Assembly: GCA_965212525.1 (NCBI GenBank)
Contig: CBDBVC010000037.1
Coordinates: forward strand, 62,001-126,000
Length of the DNA stretch: 64,000 nt
Direction of reading: 5' to 3'
From: SZUA-38 sp965212525
Lineage (GTDB): Bacteria > Pseudomonadota > Gammaproteobacteria > Xanthomonadales > SZUA-38
The notes beneath the pieces are model-generated. The model did not search any database. It saw only the letters and a program-made list of their open reading frames with translations, and was not told the origin of the DNA. The first letter of the stretch is position 1. Each line of letters begins with the position of its first letter. Both the position numbers and the translations under genes were made by a program. Below, one piece after another: positions 1-10,026 of the stretch.

Positions 1-857
1 ATTGTGATCAGCTGAGGCCGCAGCGTCACCCGTTTGACATTGCAGGCAGCAAGCGATTCGATCTGCAGGATTTTTTCTTCACTGTCACCGCAGTAGATCA
101 GGGCGTTCACATCCATATGCGTTGCGAAGGGCTCCACCAGTTCATCCTCGAATCCGGTCAGCAGGTTGACCACGCCGGCTGGCACATCTGCCGTATGCAG
201 CACTTCGGCGAAACTGATGGCACACAGTGGATAGGTCGCCGAGGCCAGTGCAACCACGGTATTGCCGCCCACGATAATGGGGGCAATATTGGCAACCAGT
301 CCGACCAGGCCGTGAGCTTGTGGTGCCAGCAGAGCAACCACACCCGTCGCTTCAGGCATTGAAAAGTTGAAGTGCGAGGAGGCAACGGGATTGACCGAGC
401 TGGCCACCTGCTGATACTTGTCCGACCATCCGGCATAGTGAACCAGACAATCAATGGACTGATTCACATCCTGTTTCGCCTGTTCGGATGACAAGCCCTG
501 AGTTGACAGCTCATCGACGAACTGCTGTCGGCGTCCTTCCAGCATTTCAGCCACACGATAGAGAATCTGGCCCTTGAGATAGGCACTGCTGTCTGCCCAT
601 TTTTTCTGGGCACGACGGGCGGCCACGACCGCTTCGCGCAGATCTTTCCTGCTGGCCCGACTGATGTCGGCAATCGATGACTCATCTCGCTCAAGCTTGA
701 AATAACGCCCCGATTCAGTTCTGCTGAAGCATCCATTGATATAGAGCTTGTATGTCTTGTGGACCGACAGACTGCTGGAACGGCTGCCGTCCCGACCCGA
801 CTCTTTCCCGCTGTGATTCAGTGTTGATGCTGATCCTGATTTTGACTTGCTGCCCAC
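1..857 (-). CDS. Aldehyde dehydrogenase-fold protein, probably non-catalytic (C-terminal part outside window)
   Basis: The frame stays open from a GTG at 857 to the window edge, giving about 285 residues. AGGAG lies about 6-7 bases before the GTG; an in-frame TTG at 860 has worse spacing. The fold follows aldehyde dehydrogenases: a coenzyme-domain stretch (ALLAPQAHGLVGLVANIAP, then VGGNTVVAL) and an aligned KRVTL segment. Key positions are changed. The Trp-Asn pair of the usual PWNFPL is missing, the FTGSTEVG motif reads YCGDSEEK, and the general-base Glu of VTLELGG is Arg (VTLRPQL, about residue 280). The catalytic Cys region is outside the window. It follows an intact aldehyde dehydrogenase by 13 bases and deoC before that. 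Pairing of an intact with a divergent dehydrogenase behind deoC occurs in other bacteria as I recall it. A structural or regulatory partner role is inference. Confidence 0.85.
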   Translation of the reverse strand, partial: MGSKSKSGSASTLNHSGKESGRDGSRSSSLSVHKTYKLYINGCFSRTESGRYFKLERDESSIADISRASRKDLREAVVAARRAQKKWADSSAYLKGQILYRVAEMLEGRRQQFVDELSTQGLSSEQAKQDVNQSIDCLVHYAGWSDKYQQVASSVNPVASSHFNFSMPEATGVVALLAPQAHGLVGLVANIAPIIVGGNTVVALASATYPLCAISFAEVLHTADVPAGVVNLLTGFEDELVEPFATHMDVNALIYCGDSEEKILQIESLAACNVKRVTLRPQLIT

Positions 858-870
858 CAATCTCTCCTGT

Positions 871-2355
871 TCAAGTCAGATTCACATAGGGGTTGAGACC
901 CTGCAGGCCACCCTCTCGTCCGATTCCGCTTTCCCTGAAACCGCCAAAGGGTGAGGCCGGATCAAATTTATTGAAGGTATTGGCCCAGATGACGCCGGCT
1001 CGAATGTCGCGGGTGACCCTGAAGATTTTTGCGCCCTTGTCTGTCCAGACACCTCCTGACAAGCCATAGGGTGTATTGTTGGCCTTGGTGACCGCCTCAT
1101 CCAGCGTTCTGAACGTCTGTATCGCCAGCACCGGTCCAAAGATCTCCTCCTGGACCACTCGGCTGGACTGCGCCACACCCGTGAACAGGGTCGGCCGACA
1201 CCAGAAACCGGACTCGGGTACAGCACAACTGCTCTGGTAAACCCCGACGCCCTCATCCTCTGCGATATTCATGTAGGCCGTGATTCGATCCAGCTGTTCT
1301 CGCGAATTGATGGCACCGATATCGGTGTTCTTGTCCAGCGGATCACCCACGATCAGGGTCTCCATGCGCTCCTTGAGCTTGTCGATCACCTCGCTGGCCA
1401 CCGATTCCTGAACCAGCAGTCGACTGCCGGCACAACAAACGTGTCCCTGGTTGAAGAATATGCCATTGACAATGCCTTCAACCGCCTGATCAATGGCGGC
1501 ATCGGCAAAAACAATGTTGGCAGCTTTGCCGCCCAGTTCCAGCGTGACGCGTTTGCCACTGCCTGCCAGCTGGCGCTGGATCTGCTTGCCAACTTCAGTC
1601 GAACCTGTGAAGGCGACCTTGTCTATATCCGGGTGCTCTACCAGTGCTGCACCAGTTTCTCCAGCACCCGTCACGATATTGACCACACCGGGTGGCAGAT
1701 CGGCATCCTGCATCAGCTCAGCCAGTTTCATCACAGAGACGGAGGTGGTCTCTGCCGGCTTCAGCACCAGAGTGTTACCACAGGCCAGTGCCGGTGCGAT
1801 TTTCCAGGCGGCCATCAGCAATGGGAAGTTCCAGGGAATGATCTGAGCGGCCACACCCAGCGACTGGGGAGTCTGTCCCGGAAAGGCATAGGGCAATTTG
1901 TCGGCCCAGCCCGCATTGTAGAAGAAATGTGCCGCTACCAGCGGCAGGTCGATATCACGCGACTCACGGATAGGTTTGCCACCGTCCATCGTCTCGATGA
2001 CCGCAAACTCCCTTGCACGTTCCTGCAGCAGTCTGGCGATGCGAAAAAGATAGCGGCCGCGATCCGCTGGGGACATTCTTGACCACACCGTTTCATGGGC
2101 ACGCCTGGCGGCCTGAACTGCCCTGTCCACATCCTCGCGACTGCCGCGAGCCACGCTGGTCAGTTTTTTCTCGGTGGCCGGATTGATCGAGTCGAAGTAA
2201 TCACCGTCAGACGGCGAAACGAATTCGCCATCGATGAAATGCGAATACTGTGCTGACAGCTGAATGTGATCGGTTCCCTCGGGAGCGGGATCGTATTGCC
2301 AGCCTGATTTGAAATCCAGACTGGGGACGCCGGTTTCTGTGGTTTTCTGTGTCAT
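871..2355 (-). CDS. NAD(P)-dependent aldehyde dehydrogenase
   Basis: A 494-residue protein, normal length for the family, which oxidises aldehydes to acids in the cytoplasm. Visible motifs are PWNFPLLMAAWKIAPA with the oxyanion Asn, FTGSTEVGK for cofactor binding, VTLELGGKAANIVFAD with the general-base Glu, and NQGHVCCAGSRL near residue 305 with the nucleophilic Cys. The C-terminal SPFGGFRESGIGREGG motif is also present. The ATG at 2355 has AGGA at good spacing. It lies 17 bases after deoC and 13 bases before a divergent paralogue, so the three are probably co-transcribed. In a deoxyribose-phosphate pathway it would remove the acetaldehyde released by DeoC, or another aldehyde. The physiological substrate cannot be read from sequence. 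Confidence 0.95.
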   Translation of the reverse strand: MTQKTTETGVPSLDFKSGWQYDPAPEGTDHIQLSAQYSHFIDGEFVSPSDGDYFDSINPATEKKLTSVARGSREDVDRAVQAARRAHETVWSRMSPADRGRYLFRIARLLQERAREFAVIETMDGGKPIRESRDIDLPLVAAHFFYNAGWADKLPYAFPGQTPQSLGVAAQIIPWNFPLLMAAWKIAPALACGNTLVLKPAETTSVSVMKLAELMQDADLPPGVVNIVTGAGETGAALVEHPDIDKVAFTGSTEVGKQIQRQLAGSGKRVTLELGGKAANIVFADAAIDQAVEGIVNGIFFNQGHVCCAGSRLLVQESVASEVIDKLKERMETLIVGDPLDKNTDIGAINSREQLDRITAYMNIAEDEGVGVYQSSCAVPESGFWCRPTLFTGVAQSSRVVQEEIFGPVLAIQTFRTLDEAVTKANNTPYGLSGGVWTDKGAKIFRVTRDIRAGVIWANTFNKFDPASPFGGFRESGIGREGGLQGLNPYVNLT

Positions 2356-2372
2356 GGATTCATCCTGCCCAG

Positions 2373-3287
2373 TCAGTCCCTGGAAAAGTAATCCGCAGAC
2401 TGGTATGCACCCATGCGTTGTTTTTCCAGTTGCATCAGCACATCGTTGGCCAGTGAACTGACGCCGAACCGGAACAGATCCGGTGTCATCCAGTCGTTGC
2501 CGAGCGTCTCGCGCAGCATGATGAGGTACTGAATGGCCAGCTTGGCTGTGGAAATTCCACCGGCCGGCTTCATGCCAACCTTGACTCGGGTGTCATGATA
2601 GTGGTCCCGAATGGCCTGCAACATGACCAATGTCACCGGTAGCGTGGCGGCTGGCTGCACCTTGCCTGTTGAGGTCTTGATGAAATCCGCGCCGGCATGC
2701 ATGGCAATGACACTGGCTCTTCGCACATGATCGAGGGTTCCCAACTCGCCCGTTTCGAGAATCACCTTCAGATGTGATGTTCCACAGGCCTGCTTGATCG
2801 CTGCAATTTCCTCGAACACCTCATCATATCGACCCTGATGGAAGGCACCTCTTGAGATCACCATGTCGATCTCATCCGCACCTTCCTCCACTGCCATGCG
2901 GGTCTCGGCCAGCTTGATTTCGATCGGCGCCATACCACTGGGAAATGCCGTGGCGACTGAGGCGACCTTGATGTCGCTGCCGGCCAGCGCTTTTCTGGCA
3001 ACTCCGACCAGCGTCGGGTACACACAGACTGCGGCCACCCGGGGCAGATCCGTGCGGCTTGCATGCAACCGAAGGGCCTTCTGGCACAACTGTCTGACCT
3101 TGCCTGCCGTATCCTGACCTTCCAGAGTGGTCAGGTCGATCATGCTCAAAACCGTCTTCAGTGCTTCAAGCTTGGAATCAGCCTTGATACTGCGCTTGCA
3201 GAAGCGCGCTACCCTTTCAGACACGCCGACAGAATCCACCCGAGGTATGCGGGAGAGGTCAGGCAGGTGACTGGCTGTCGATATCAT
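2373..3287 (-). CDS. deoC: Deoxyribose-phosphate aldolase
   Basis: A 304-residue class I aldolase that cleaves 2-deoxyribose-5-phosphate to glyceraldehyde-3-phosphate and acetaldehyde in deoxynucleoside breakdown. Diagnostic segments are EIDMVISRGAFHQGRY, LKVILETGELG, DFIKTSTGK (Schiff-base Lys, about residue 205) and VKVGMKPAGGIS with the second active-site Lys. The family's C-terminal end LFRFGVSSLANDVLMQLEK is intact. The N-terminus is longer than in the 250-residue E. coli type, so this belongs to the long DeoC group. ATG at 3287 has only a weak ribosome site. It is the first gene of the deoC-dehydrogenase-dehydrogenase set. The 190 bases upstream hold no recognised operator. Confidence 0.95.
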   Translation of the reverse strand: MISTASHLPDLSRIPRVDSVGVSERVARFCKRSIKADSKLEALKTVLSMIDLTTLEGQDTAGKVRQLCQKALRLHASRTDLPRVAAVCVYPTLVGVARKALAGSDIKVASVATAFPSGMAPIEIKLAETRMAVEEGADEIDMVISRGAFHQGRYDEVFEEIAAIKQACGTSHLKVILETGELGTLDHVRRASVIAMHAGADFIKTSTGKVQPAATLPVTLVMLQAIRDHYHDTRVKVGMKPAGGISTAKLAIQYLIMLRETLGNDWMTPDLFRFGVSSLANDVLMQLEKQRMGAYQSADYFSRD

Positions 3288-3478
3288 GTATGAGAATCTC
3301 GTGTGTCAATCCAGTATAGCGCCAGCTACAGCGCGATATCCAGAAGTCAGACGGGCTCTGTCAATGATACTTATGGGTTAGATCAAGGGTTTGATGAACG
3401 TCAACAGACAACATGAGATCCATCGGATGCCACGATATTCTGCCCAGAAAACTGAGTAATCATAGAGGCCTGGATGGT

Positions 3479-4075
3479 CTAGTCTTCGAACCCATCTTCA
3501 AACAGCGGTGCGTCGTCATCAAGCAATGTCACCGTCAGAGTGGCTTGTGCCCCCAATTGGGCATTGCCCTGCGGGTTGATCAGATTGATGGTGAAGGTCT
3601 CGTCCATTTCTTCGAGTGCATCATCAATCAGCGGCACGATGATGAACCGGTCAGCCTGGTCTCCGTCGGGCCAGTTCAGACTACCCGCAATACCCGAATA
3701 ATCGGCGCCGTTGGTGGCCGTGCCGTCAGTAAAGGTATAGTCGATGCTGGCAGCACCAGTGGCGGTAACGCCGCGATTGACAGTGAGTGAAATCTGACCA
3801 TCGTTCTCTAGCGCAATGTCCACCGCCAGATTGAAAGCGATATCACTGACCAGTACCTGTTCAGTGACATCGCGCTGCAACAGGTTGCCGCTGGCGTCGT
3901 AGCTGTAGGTAATGACAACACCGCTATCATAGACCACTCGAGACAGTCGCCCTGCGCCATCGTACTCGTATTCTATCGCCTGTACCGATGAGACGATCAA
4001 CAACGTCAGCAGCCACCACCGTGGTCTGCCGCCCGATTTATTCCCCAGCGCTATGTTGTGTCCCTGTTGATTCAT
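3479..4075 (-). CDS. Small secreted YD-repeat/Calx-beta protein with C-terminal DGFE motif
   Basis: A 198-residue protein. Residues 20-34 (WWLLTLLIVSSVQA) form a signal peptide after a long polar start. Next come two YD repeats (YEYDGAGRLSRVVYDSG and YSYDASGNLLQRD), as in RHS proteins. Residues about 75-188 are a Calx-beta-like domain, with TNGADYSGIAGSLNWPDG and DDALEEMDETFTINL. The last residues are LFEDGFED, a variant of an ending shared by five other secreted proteins in this window. It diverges from the large RHS gene, with 148 bases between start codons. It may be a reduced RHS relative that kept two YD repeats. Function is unknown and surface location is inferred. Confidence 0.8.
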   Translation of the reverse strand: MNQQGHNIALGNKSGGRPRWWLLTLLIVSSVQAIEYEYDGAGRLSRVVYDSGVVITYSYDASGNLLQRDVTEQVLVSDIAFNLAVDIALENDGQISLTVNRGVTATGAASIDYTFTDGTATNGADYSGIAGSLNWPDGDQADRFIIVPLIDDALEEMDETFTINLINPQGNAQLGAQATLTVTLLDDDAPLFEDGFED

Positions 4076-4223
4076 CGACTGCTGATTCCTGATGATTTCC
4101 TGAGCAATACGACACGAACCTGCAAATGGTTCATTCGACGCCGGGCATCACCACTGTGCACTGAGCCGACTGACGCCCTGCTGCGTATTGAAACCTGTAC
4201 TTCGCAACAGGATTGAGCAGGTG

Positions 4224-7200
4224 ATGAGACAGCAGACACAGACCAACCCATCATTCGCCGTCACACAGCGGCACTCCTCACTGACACGGGCATTGATTGC
4301 CTCAATTGTTCTTCTGTGGTGCGGGATGTTGCTCCAGCCTGCCCGGGCACAGACAGGCTCGGTAATCACCGATTGTGCCAATGCACAGACCATTGAGGAA
4401 TTTGTCACCCTGTTCGGTCGAGGATTGTGCCTGAATGGTTTCAGCAGCCCACGAGGCTGGGTGTTCACCGATCCGGCAGACAGCACCGAAGCGCTGCCTG
4501 ATCCACCCGATCCTTTTCCACTGCCTCTCATTCGCTACAGCGGAAATCTCGAATTTCGCGCCGAGGCAGAGACCATCAATGCCGACGAACCGGACAAGTT
4601 CTACATCGTGTCGCGCGACCTGTCGGATCTGCCGCCTTTTCAGCGCCCAACCCTGCCCCATCCACAGGTGATCGGTCCGTTTTTCTATGGCACGGTGGCC
4701 AGTCCTGAACTGGTGACGCTGGATCAGACCGACATCACGCAAATTCTCGACATGCAGCAGAACAACAGTCCGGATAACCGGGTAGTGATCCTTCAGCATG
4801 CGGCTGGGTTCGATTTCAACTCACCCGGCGTAGAACGCTTTACGGGCGTGCGCTTCGAGGAGGCCGACAATGATAATTTGCTGATCCAGCAGATCTGTCC
4901 TGATAACAGCCGCGGTACACGCGAGTATTTTCTTGGTCTGCGTGGACGCGCCAACACCGGCTACACCTTCTCTGCCAGAATTCACGACAGTGACGGAAAT
5001 GAAGTCGAAACTGTGACGCTGAATGTCAGCACCGACAGCAATGGTGTCGCCGTGACGCCACCACTCTCGGTGCCGTTCGGCAACAACCAGTTCGGTTTCT
5101 CACTGCACGATGACGTCGACCAGCAGACCGATGCCAACACCATCACCACGGACGGTCAGCCGCTGAACCCGGGATTGGCTGCGATCAAGACTAATACGGC
5201 CGAGCCGCCCATCATGTGGACCAATTCGGACCTTGCGGCCAAGTTTGCCGAGGGTGAAAAAATTCCCAATTCCGACAGCGGTTACTACTTCGGACCCAAT
5301 GACGGCAGTTGTGATCAGCTCAACCGACTGTATGCCATCAATGAATTTGACGGGATTGAGCAGGACGGAACGAGCGTCCGACAATTCATTGAAATCTATA
5401 CTGATCAGCCAAACCTCAACGGCCTGGTGCTGGTCTCAGCGATTTCATCTACACCGTTAGTACCTGATGATGAACCTGATCGCTCACTGTCCAGTATTGA
5501 TCTTGATGGCCTGACCCCGAATGCGGACGGTTATGTGGTTATCGGACCCGAGGATACCTTCTTTCTCGTGTCTGAAGACGAGATTCACGGGCTCGGCTTG
5601 TATGAACTTGATGAGCCGATCCCGTTCAATACGCCCTTGAACACTGTGCGAAGTGCCGAGTACGAATTCATTGAATACAAACGCTTGTCTGCAGACAACA
5701 TGGGCCATCTGATCAAGGGCGGTAATGAGAACGGCAACGGTCACCCGACCCGTGACAGCCTGCAATTTTGTCCGGACGCCTCTGAGAAGACCTTTCCCGA
5801 GGAGCCGTTGCCGGCACCTGCGACACTCGGGGCGAAAAACAACTGCGACATGCCCGATAGCTCTGGACAATCAACGGTCGCCAACATGCCAGAGGCCCGC
5901 GATGCCGGCGACCCGATCAACGCCGCCACGGGTGAATTCTATACCGTACCAGCCGTTGATATTGATCTGGGTGGCCCGCTGCCACTGCGCTTCGTGCGCC
6001 GTTATGCTGCCTTCCTCAGCGACGACGGCCGCGTCAGCAGTCCGCTGGGCACCAACTGGCTGCATGATTTCGAGCTGCAACTGACACAACCCGACAGCGA
6101 CACCATTGAAATCATCTATTTCGGCGGCCAGGTGCTGAGGTTTTTGCGCGATGGCGGGACAGGTGAATGGGTGCTGGACGAGCCGTTGCGAATTCCGTTC
6201 CAGCTCAGATTCGCAGGCGATGAATATCGACTGATGGACCCTTCACGGGATCGGGTCTACGCCTTCGATGGCTTAAACAACCTGTCGCTGTCGTTCGGAC
6301 GTCTGGAATCCATTGAGGACCGCAACGGTAATCGCCTGAACATCAATTACACCTTTATCGTCGGTGGCAGCCGCACTATCGATCGCATCTCGGACGGACT
6401 GGGCCGCATGCTGCAGTTCAGCTACACAGGCGGTCAGTTGACGCGCATTTCCGATGGCAGCCGTAACCTCGATTTCGGTTACACCAGCGGGATACTGACA
6501 TCGGCCACCAATGCACTGGGCAACACCACGCAATACAGCTATGACACCAGCACCTCCCACGGCCCACTGTTGACTGCAATTCAACTGCCAGAGGGCAATA
6601 CGCCCTTCAGCCAGACTTACAACAGCACCGGAACTGTAACTCAGCAACAGGACGCCTTTGGCAACCCGATGGACATCCAGCTGGATACACCTGCGCCAGG
6701 CATGACCACCATCATTGACCCGGCCGGCAGCACCGTCTTTACTCACGACCCCCACGCCACCGCAGCAATCGATGTACTGGATCGCACAGGCGCGTCGATT
6801 CAACTCACCTACGACAGCGCCAGTCGCCCACAAACCCTGTTCGATCAAAACACGGGCAACAGTCAGGGAATCAGCACCCGACAATACCACGCACCGTCTG
6901 GCAACCTGGCCAGCTATACCGATGCAGAAGGCAATACCACGAGCTTCACCTATCAGTTGCAGACCCAGACGTTTGGAACAGGGGCCGGTACAGTCAGCTT
7001 CGATTTCTACAACCTGACACAGATCGAGTACGCCGATGGCAGTACGGTACAGCTACAGCATGACGCAGTCGGCAACGTCAGCACGTTTGTCAATCCACTG
7101 GGCATAGCCACCATGGTGAGTCACAACAACCAGGGTCTGGTCACCTCGATCAACGGGCCCGATGGTGGCAGTCTTGAATTCGACTACAACCCCGACGGTA

Positions 7201-9962
7201 CACTCGGTACTGAATCGGACAGTGCCACGGGCCTGACCGTGTATCAATATGACACTCTCAAACGCCTGATTCAGATCCTGCCGCCACAGACAGGTGAACC
7301 CAGCGCACCTCAGATCAACATCATCTATGACGCCAGTGATCGCATAACCTCCATCGTCGATGCCAATGGCAATACGGCACAGTTCAGCTATGACTCAAAC
7401 GATAACCGGGTCTCAATCCAGGACCCGAATGGGCTGCTGACGCAGTTCAGTTACAACCTGATGGACGAGATTGATGCCATCACCAATCGCCTGGGCAGCA
7501 CGCGTACTCGCACATATGATGCACTGCGCCGACTGGCCAGCACGACCGATGCGGATGGCATTACCACCGCATTCGGCTACAACCCACGCAATGACCTGAC
7601 CACTGTCAGCATTGGCGGCTCTACCCTGATCCTGGGCTATGACAGCGAAGGTATCCCTTCCAGCATCACCACACCACTGCAACACAACACCACGCTCGAG
7701 TCGGACCGCATGGGACGATTCACCGCCATCGAGAACCCATTGGGGCAACGCACTGAAATAGGCTATGACGCACGCAGTCGCGTCAATGAAATCCGTACAG
7801 CGGATGATCGCAGCATCCAGTATCAGTTCGATGCCAATTCGTCGCTGATTGAGTCCACGCATCTTGATGCGTCGGGCACACCCAATCGCAACGCCAGCTA
7901 TGCCTACACAGACAGCGGTCAGCTCGAGAGCCTGACCGACCCCAATGGTGAATCCTGGGGATTCCAGTATTCACCCGAAGGGCGCGTGCAGGCCATGAAT
8001 GATCCGCTTGCTCAAACAACCAGCTTTGCCCAGGATGGTCGCGGGCGTCTGTCACAGATTACCTTTCCGGACGGCGACACACGCACACTCAGCTATGATG
8101 CCAACAGCAACATCACCCAGATCACCCACAGCGGCCCGCTCTTGCTGGGCTACAATTTCGACGCACTCGATCGGCTGACATCTACCAGTGGGTTGGACCT
8201 GAGTTATGACGCTGAGGGCGTGATCATCGACAGCAGCAGCAACGGGATCAGTTTTGGTGCCAGTTACACTGCCGCTAGCCGATTGTCCTCGGTCAGTTAC
8301 AACAATGGTCTGTTCGAGGTTACATACAGTTACGACCCCGTCACCGGCCTGCTGACTCAGGTCAGTGACACACTGACAGGCACTGTCATCGATTTCAGTT
8401 ACGATCTGGATCGCCGCCTGACGCTGATCGATCGAAGCAACAACACGCAGACCGAATTCAGCTATGACGCTGCCGATCGTCTGACACGCATTCGCGGAAA
8501 TCACACGGTCACCGGAACCGATTACCTGGACCTGCAATACAGTCTCAATGCCATCGGCGATGTGATCGATCAGTCGGTGGTTAGCCCCATCAGCCTCGAC
8601 AGTACTCTATTCACTCCAGCCGTTCAGAATTTCAGCGTCGACGCTGCCTCTCAGGTCAACAGCGCGGGTTTTGGCTACGACACTCGCGGGCGTCGCACCC
8701 AGTCGCAAGGGGATATACTGGCCTGGGATGCAGCCAACCGCCTCACCGGCTTCAACGGCCAGATTCTGAGTCACAACGGGCTGGGTGATGTGATCACGAC
8801 GCTCGACACCGAACTCCACCGCTATCATTACAATGCCGCATTGGGAGGGCGCCCTATGGTGGCGGTACAGAATGCTGGCGGTGGTTTTGATCAGTATTTC
8901 GTATTCTCGCCCGAGGGCACACTGCTGTACCTGATTGACATCAACGATGGAAATGCCGTTCACCATTTCGACTTTGACCGCGTGGGCAGCACGATGGTGC
9001 TGACCAATATCAATGGCAACGTCAGCAATGCCTACGCCTACCTGCCCTACGGTCAGGTCCTGGCTCAGTTGGGCAACATCGAGCAACCCTTCACGTTCAA
9101 CGGCCAGTATGGCATCAGACAACTGGATTCTTCTGGTCGTTACTACCAGATGCGTGCCCGGATATACGATTCGCACACGGCAAGTTTCCTCACGCGTGAA
9201 CCACTCTGGCCAATGATCGCCAATCCGGATCTGCTCAACCCTTATCAGTTTGCCTACCAGAATCCCCTGAGCTTTCTGGACATCAATGGACTGACAGGCG
9301 TTCGCAGTGATCGCGCGAAGCAATCGTTGCAGCAGGCGTTGACTGAGCGCGCCAGAAATGAAGCTGAACTGGCCAAGTTTTTCAGTAACTTCACGGGCAG
9401 TGACCTGATTCAGTATGCCGCCGTCGAGTCACCCCGAATCAGTCAAACGCCCATACCCATTGACAGCCTGGGCAGTGTGCAATCCGGGGTGCTCAATGCC
9501 TTGCCGAGTACCGAGGAACTGTGGGATCCCTCCTCCAGCTACAACCAGACTCAGCGCGCTATCGAGAACCGCATTCAGGAACTGCTCGGTGAGGATGAGG
9601 GTGACTCCAGACCTCTGGTGCCGCCTGCAAAACCTGCCGTGACTATTCAGATCCCTGATGTCATCACAGGCTACACTGCCAGCCTGATCAAGTCGTTTTC
9701 ATTTCGCCTGCAGCTGTTCCAGATTACCAGCTTGTCCAGACTGTGTGACCCATTAAAGGTCATTGAAAACAGTACCCCAAAATGTACGAAGGACTGCGAT
9801 GGAAGTCGCAGACTTGCCATCAAGTTCGGTTGCACGGTCTGCAGGCCATCAATTGCCACTGACGTTCCTCCACTGACGCTGGATGATCCCGATCTGGAAA
9901 CGCCACAAAAAGCCGACCCGAACGATCCGGAAGAACTTCGCGATGGGGATTGCGTACTGTAA
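4224..9962 (+). CDS. Large secreted RHS/YD-repeat protein with an unrecognised C-terminal tip
   Basis: 1912 residues from the ATG at 4224. A TTG 36 bases upstream is in frame, but the ATG places a normal signal peptide at residues 1-43 (ALIASIVLLWCGMLL, cleavage after ARA). Residues 45-560 are an unassigned ectodomain with acidic loops. A DUF6531-like entry begins near 560 (AGDPINAATGEFY, then RRYAAFLSDDGR). Dozens of YD repeats run from about 640 to 1600 (FSYDSNDNRVSIQDPNG is typical). The core ends at the usual tip boundary near 1672-1690 (YQNPLSFLDINGLTG). The last 220 residues match nothing I know and are Cys-rich (residues about 1840-1876). RHS cores encapsulate and deliver variable tips, so a toxin or adhesin tip is possible. 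No DGFE end is present. Confidence 0.92.
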   Translation: MRQQTQTNPSFAVTQRHSSLTRALIASIVLLWCGMLLQPARAQTGSVITDCANAQTIEEFVTLFGRGLCLNGFSSPRGWVFTDPADSTEALPDPPDPFPLPLIRYSGNLEFRAEAETINADEPDKFYIVSRDLSDLPPFQRPTLPHPQVIGPFFYGTVASPELVTLDQTDITQILDMQQNNSPDNRVVILQHAAGFDFNSPGVERFTGVRFEEADNDNLLIQQICPDNSRGTREYFLGLRGRANTGYTFSARIHDSDGNEVETVTLNVSTDSNGVAVTPPLSVPFGNNQFGFSLHDDVDQQTDANTITTDGQPLNPGLAAIKTNTAEPPIMWTNSDLAAKFAEGEKIPNSDSGYYFGPNDGSCDQLNRLYAINEFDGIEQDGTSVRQFIEIYTDQPNLNGLVLVSAISSTPLVPDDEPDRSLSSIDLDGLTPNADGYVVIGPEDTFFLVSEDEIHGLGLYELDEPIPFNTPLNTVRSAEYEFIEYKRLSADNMGHLIKGGNENGNGHPTRDSLQFCPDASEKTFPEEPLPAPATLGAKNNCDMPDSSGQSTVANMPEARDAGDPINAATGEFYTVPAVDIDLGGPLPLRFVRRYAAFLSDDGRVSSPLGTNWLHDFELQLTQPDSDTIEIIYFGGQVLRFLRDGGTGEWVLDEPLRIPFQLRFAGDEYRLMDPSRDRVYAFDGLNNLSLSFGRLESIEDRNGNRLNINYTFIVGGSRTIDRISDGLGRMLQFSYTGGQLTRISDGSRNLDFGYTSGILTSATNALGNTTQYSYDTSTSHGPLLTAIQLPEGNTPFSQTYNSTGTVTQQQDAFGNPMDIQLDTPAPGMTTIIDPAGSTVFTHDPHATAAIDVLDRTGASIQLTYDSASRPQTLFDQNTGNSQGISTRQYHAPSGNLASYTDAEGNTTSFTYQLQTQTFGTGAGTVSFDFYNLTQIEYADGSTVQLQHDAVGNVSTFVNPLGIATMVSHNNQGLVTSINGPDGGSLEFDYNPDGTLGTESDSATGLTVYQYDTLKRLIQILPPQTGEPSAPQINIIYDASDRITSIVDANGNTAQFSYDSNDNRVSIQDPNGLLTQFSYNLMDEIDAITNRLGSTRTRTYDALRRLASTTDADGITTAFGYNPRNDLTTVSIGGSTLILGYDSEGIPSSITTPLQHNTTLESDRMGRFTAIENPLGQRTEIGYDARSRVNEIRTADDRSIQYQFDANSSLIESTHLDASGTPNRNASYAYTDSGQLESLTDPNGESWGFQYSPEGRVQAMNDPLAQTTSFAQDGRGRLSQITFPDGDTRTLSYDANSNITQITHSGPLLLGYNFDALDRLTSTSGLDLSYDAEGVIIDSSSNGISFGASYTAASRLSSVSYNNGLFEVTYSYDPVTGLLTQVSDTLTGTVIDFSYDLDRRLTLIDRSNNTQTEFSYDAADRLTRIRGNHTVTGTDYLDLQYSLNAIGDVIDQSVVSPISLDSTLFTPAVQNFSVDAASQVNSAGFGYDTRGRRTQSQGDILAWDAANRLTGFNGQILSHNGLGDVITTLDTELHRYHYNAALGGRPMVAVQNAGGGFDQYFVFSPEGTLLYLIDINDGNAVHHFDFDRVGSTMVLTNINGNVSNAYAYLPYGQVLAQLGNIEQPFTFNGQYGIRQLDSSGRYYQMRARIYDSHTASFLTREPLWPMIANPDLLNPYQFAYQNPLSFLDINGLTGVRSDRAKQSLQQALTERARNEAELAKFFSNFTGSDLIQYAAVESPRISQTPIPIDSLGSVQSGVLNALPSTEELWDPSSSYNQTQRAIENRIQELLGEDEGDSRPLVPPAKPAVTIQIPDVITGYTASLIKSFSFRLQLFQITSLSRLCDPLKVIENSTPKCTKDCDGSRRLAIKFGCTVCRPSIATDVPPLTLDDPDLETPQKADPNDPEELRDGDCVL

Positions 9963-10026
9963 GCAAGAAGAAGGGGCAGTTGTTCCGATCTGGCAACAGA
10001 GCAGTTCATCACCACAGGTTACACTG

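Noticed and set aside
8052..8537. 161-codon open frame antisense to the RHS gene
   Set aside because: It mirrors the repeat codons of the YD region; the sense protein has clear domains and the antisense product has none.
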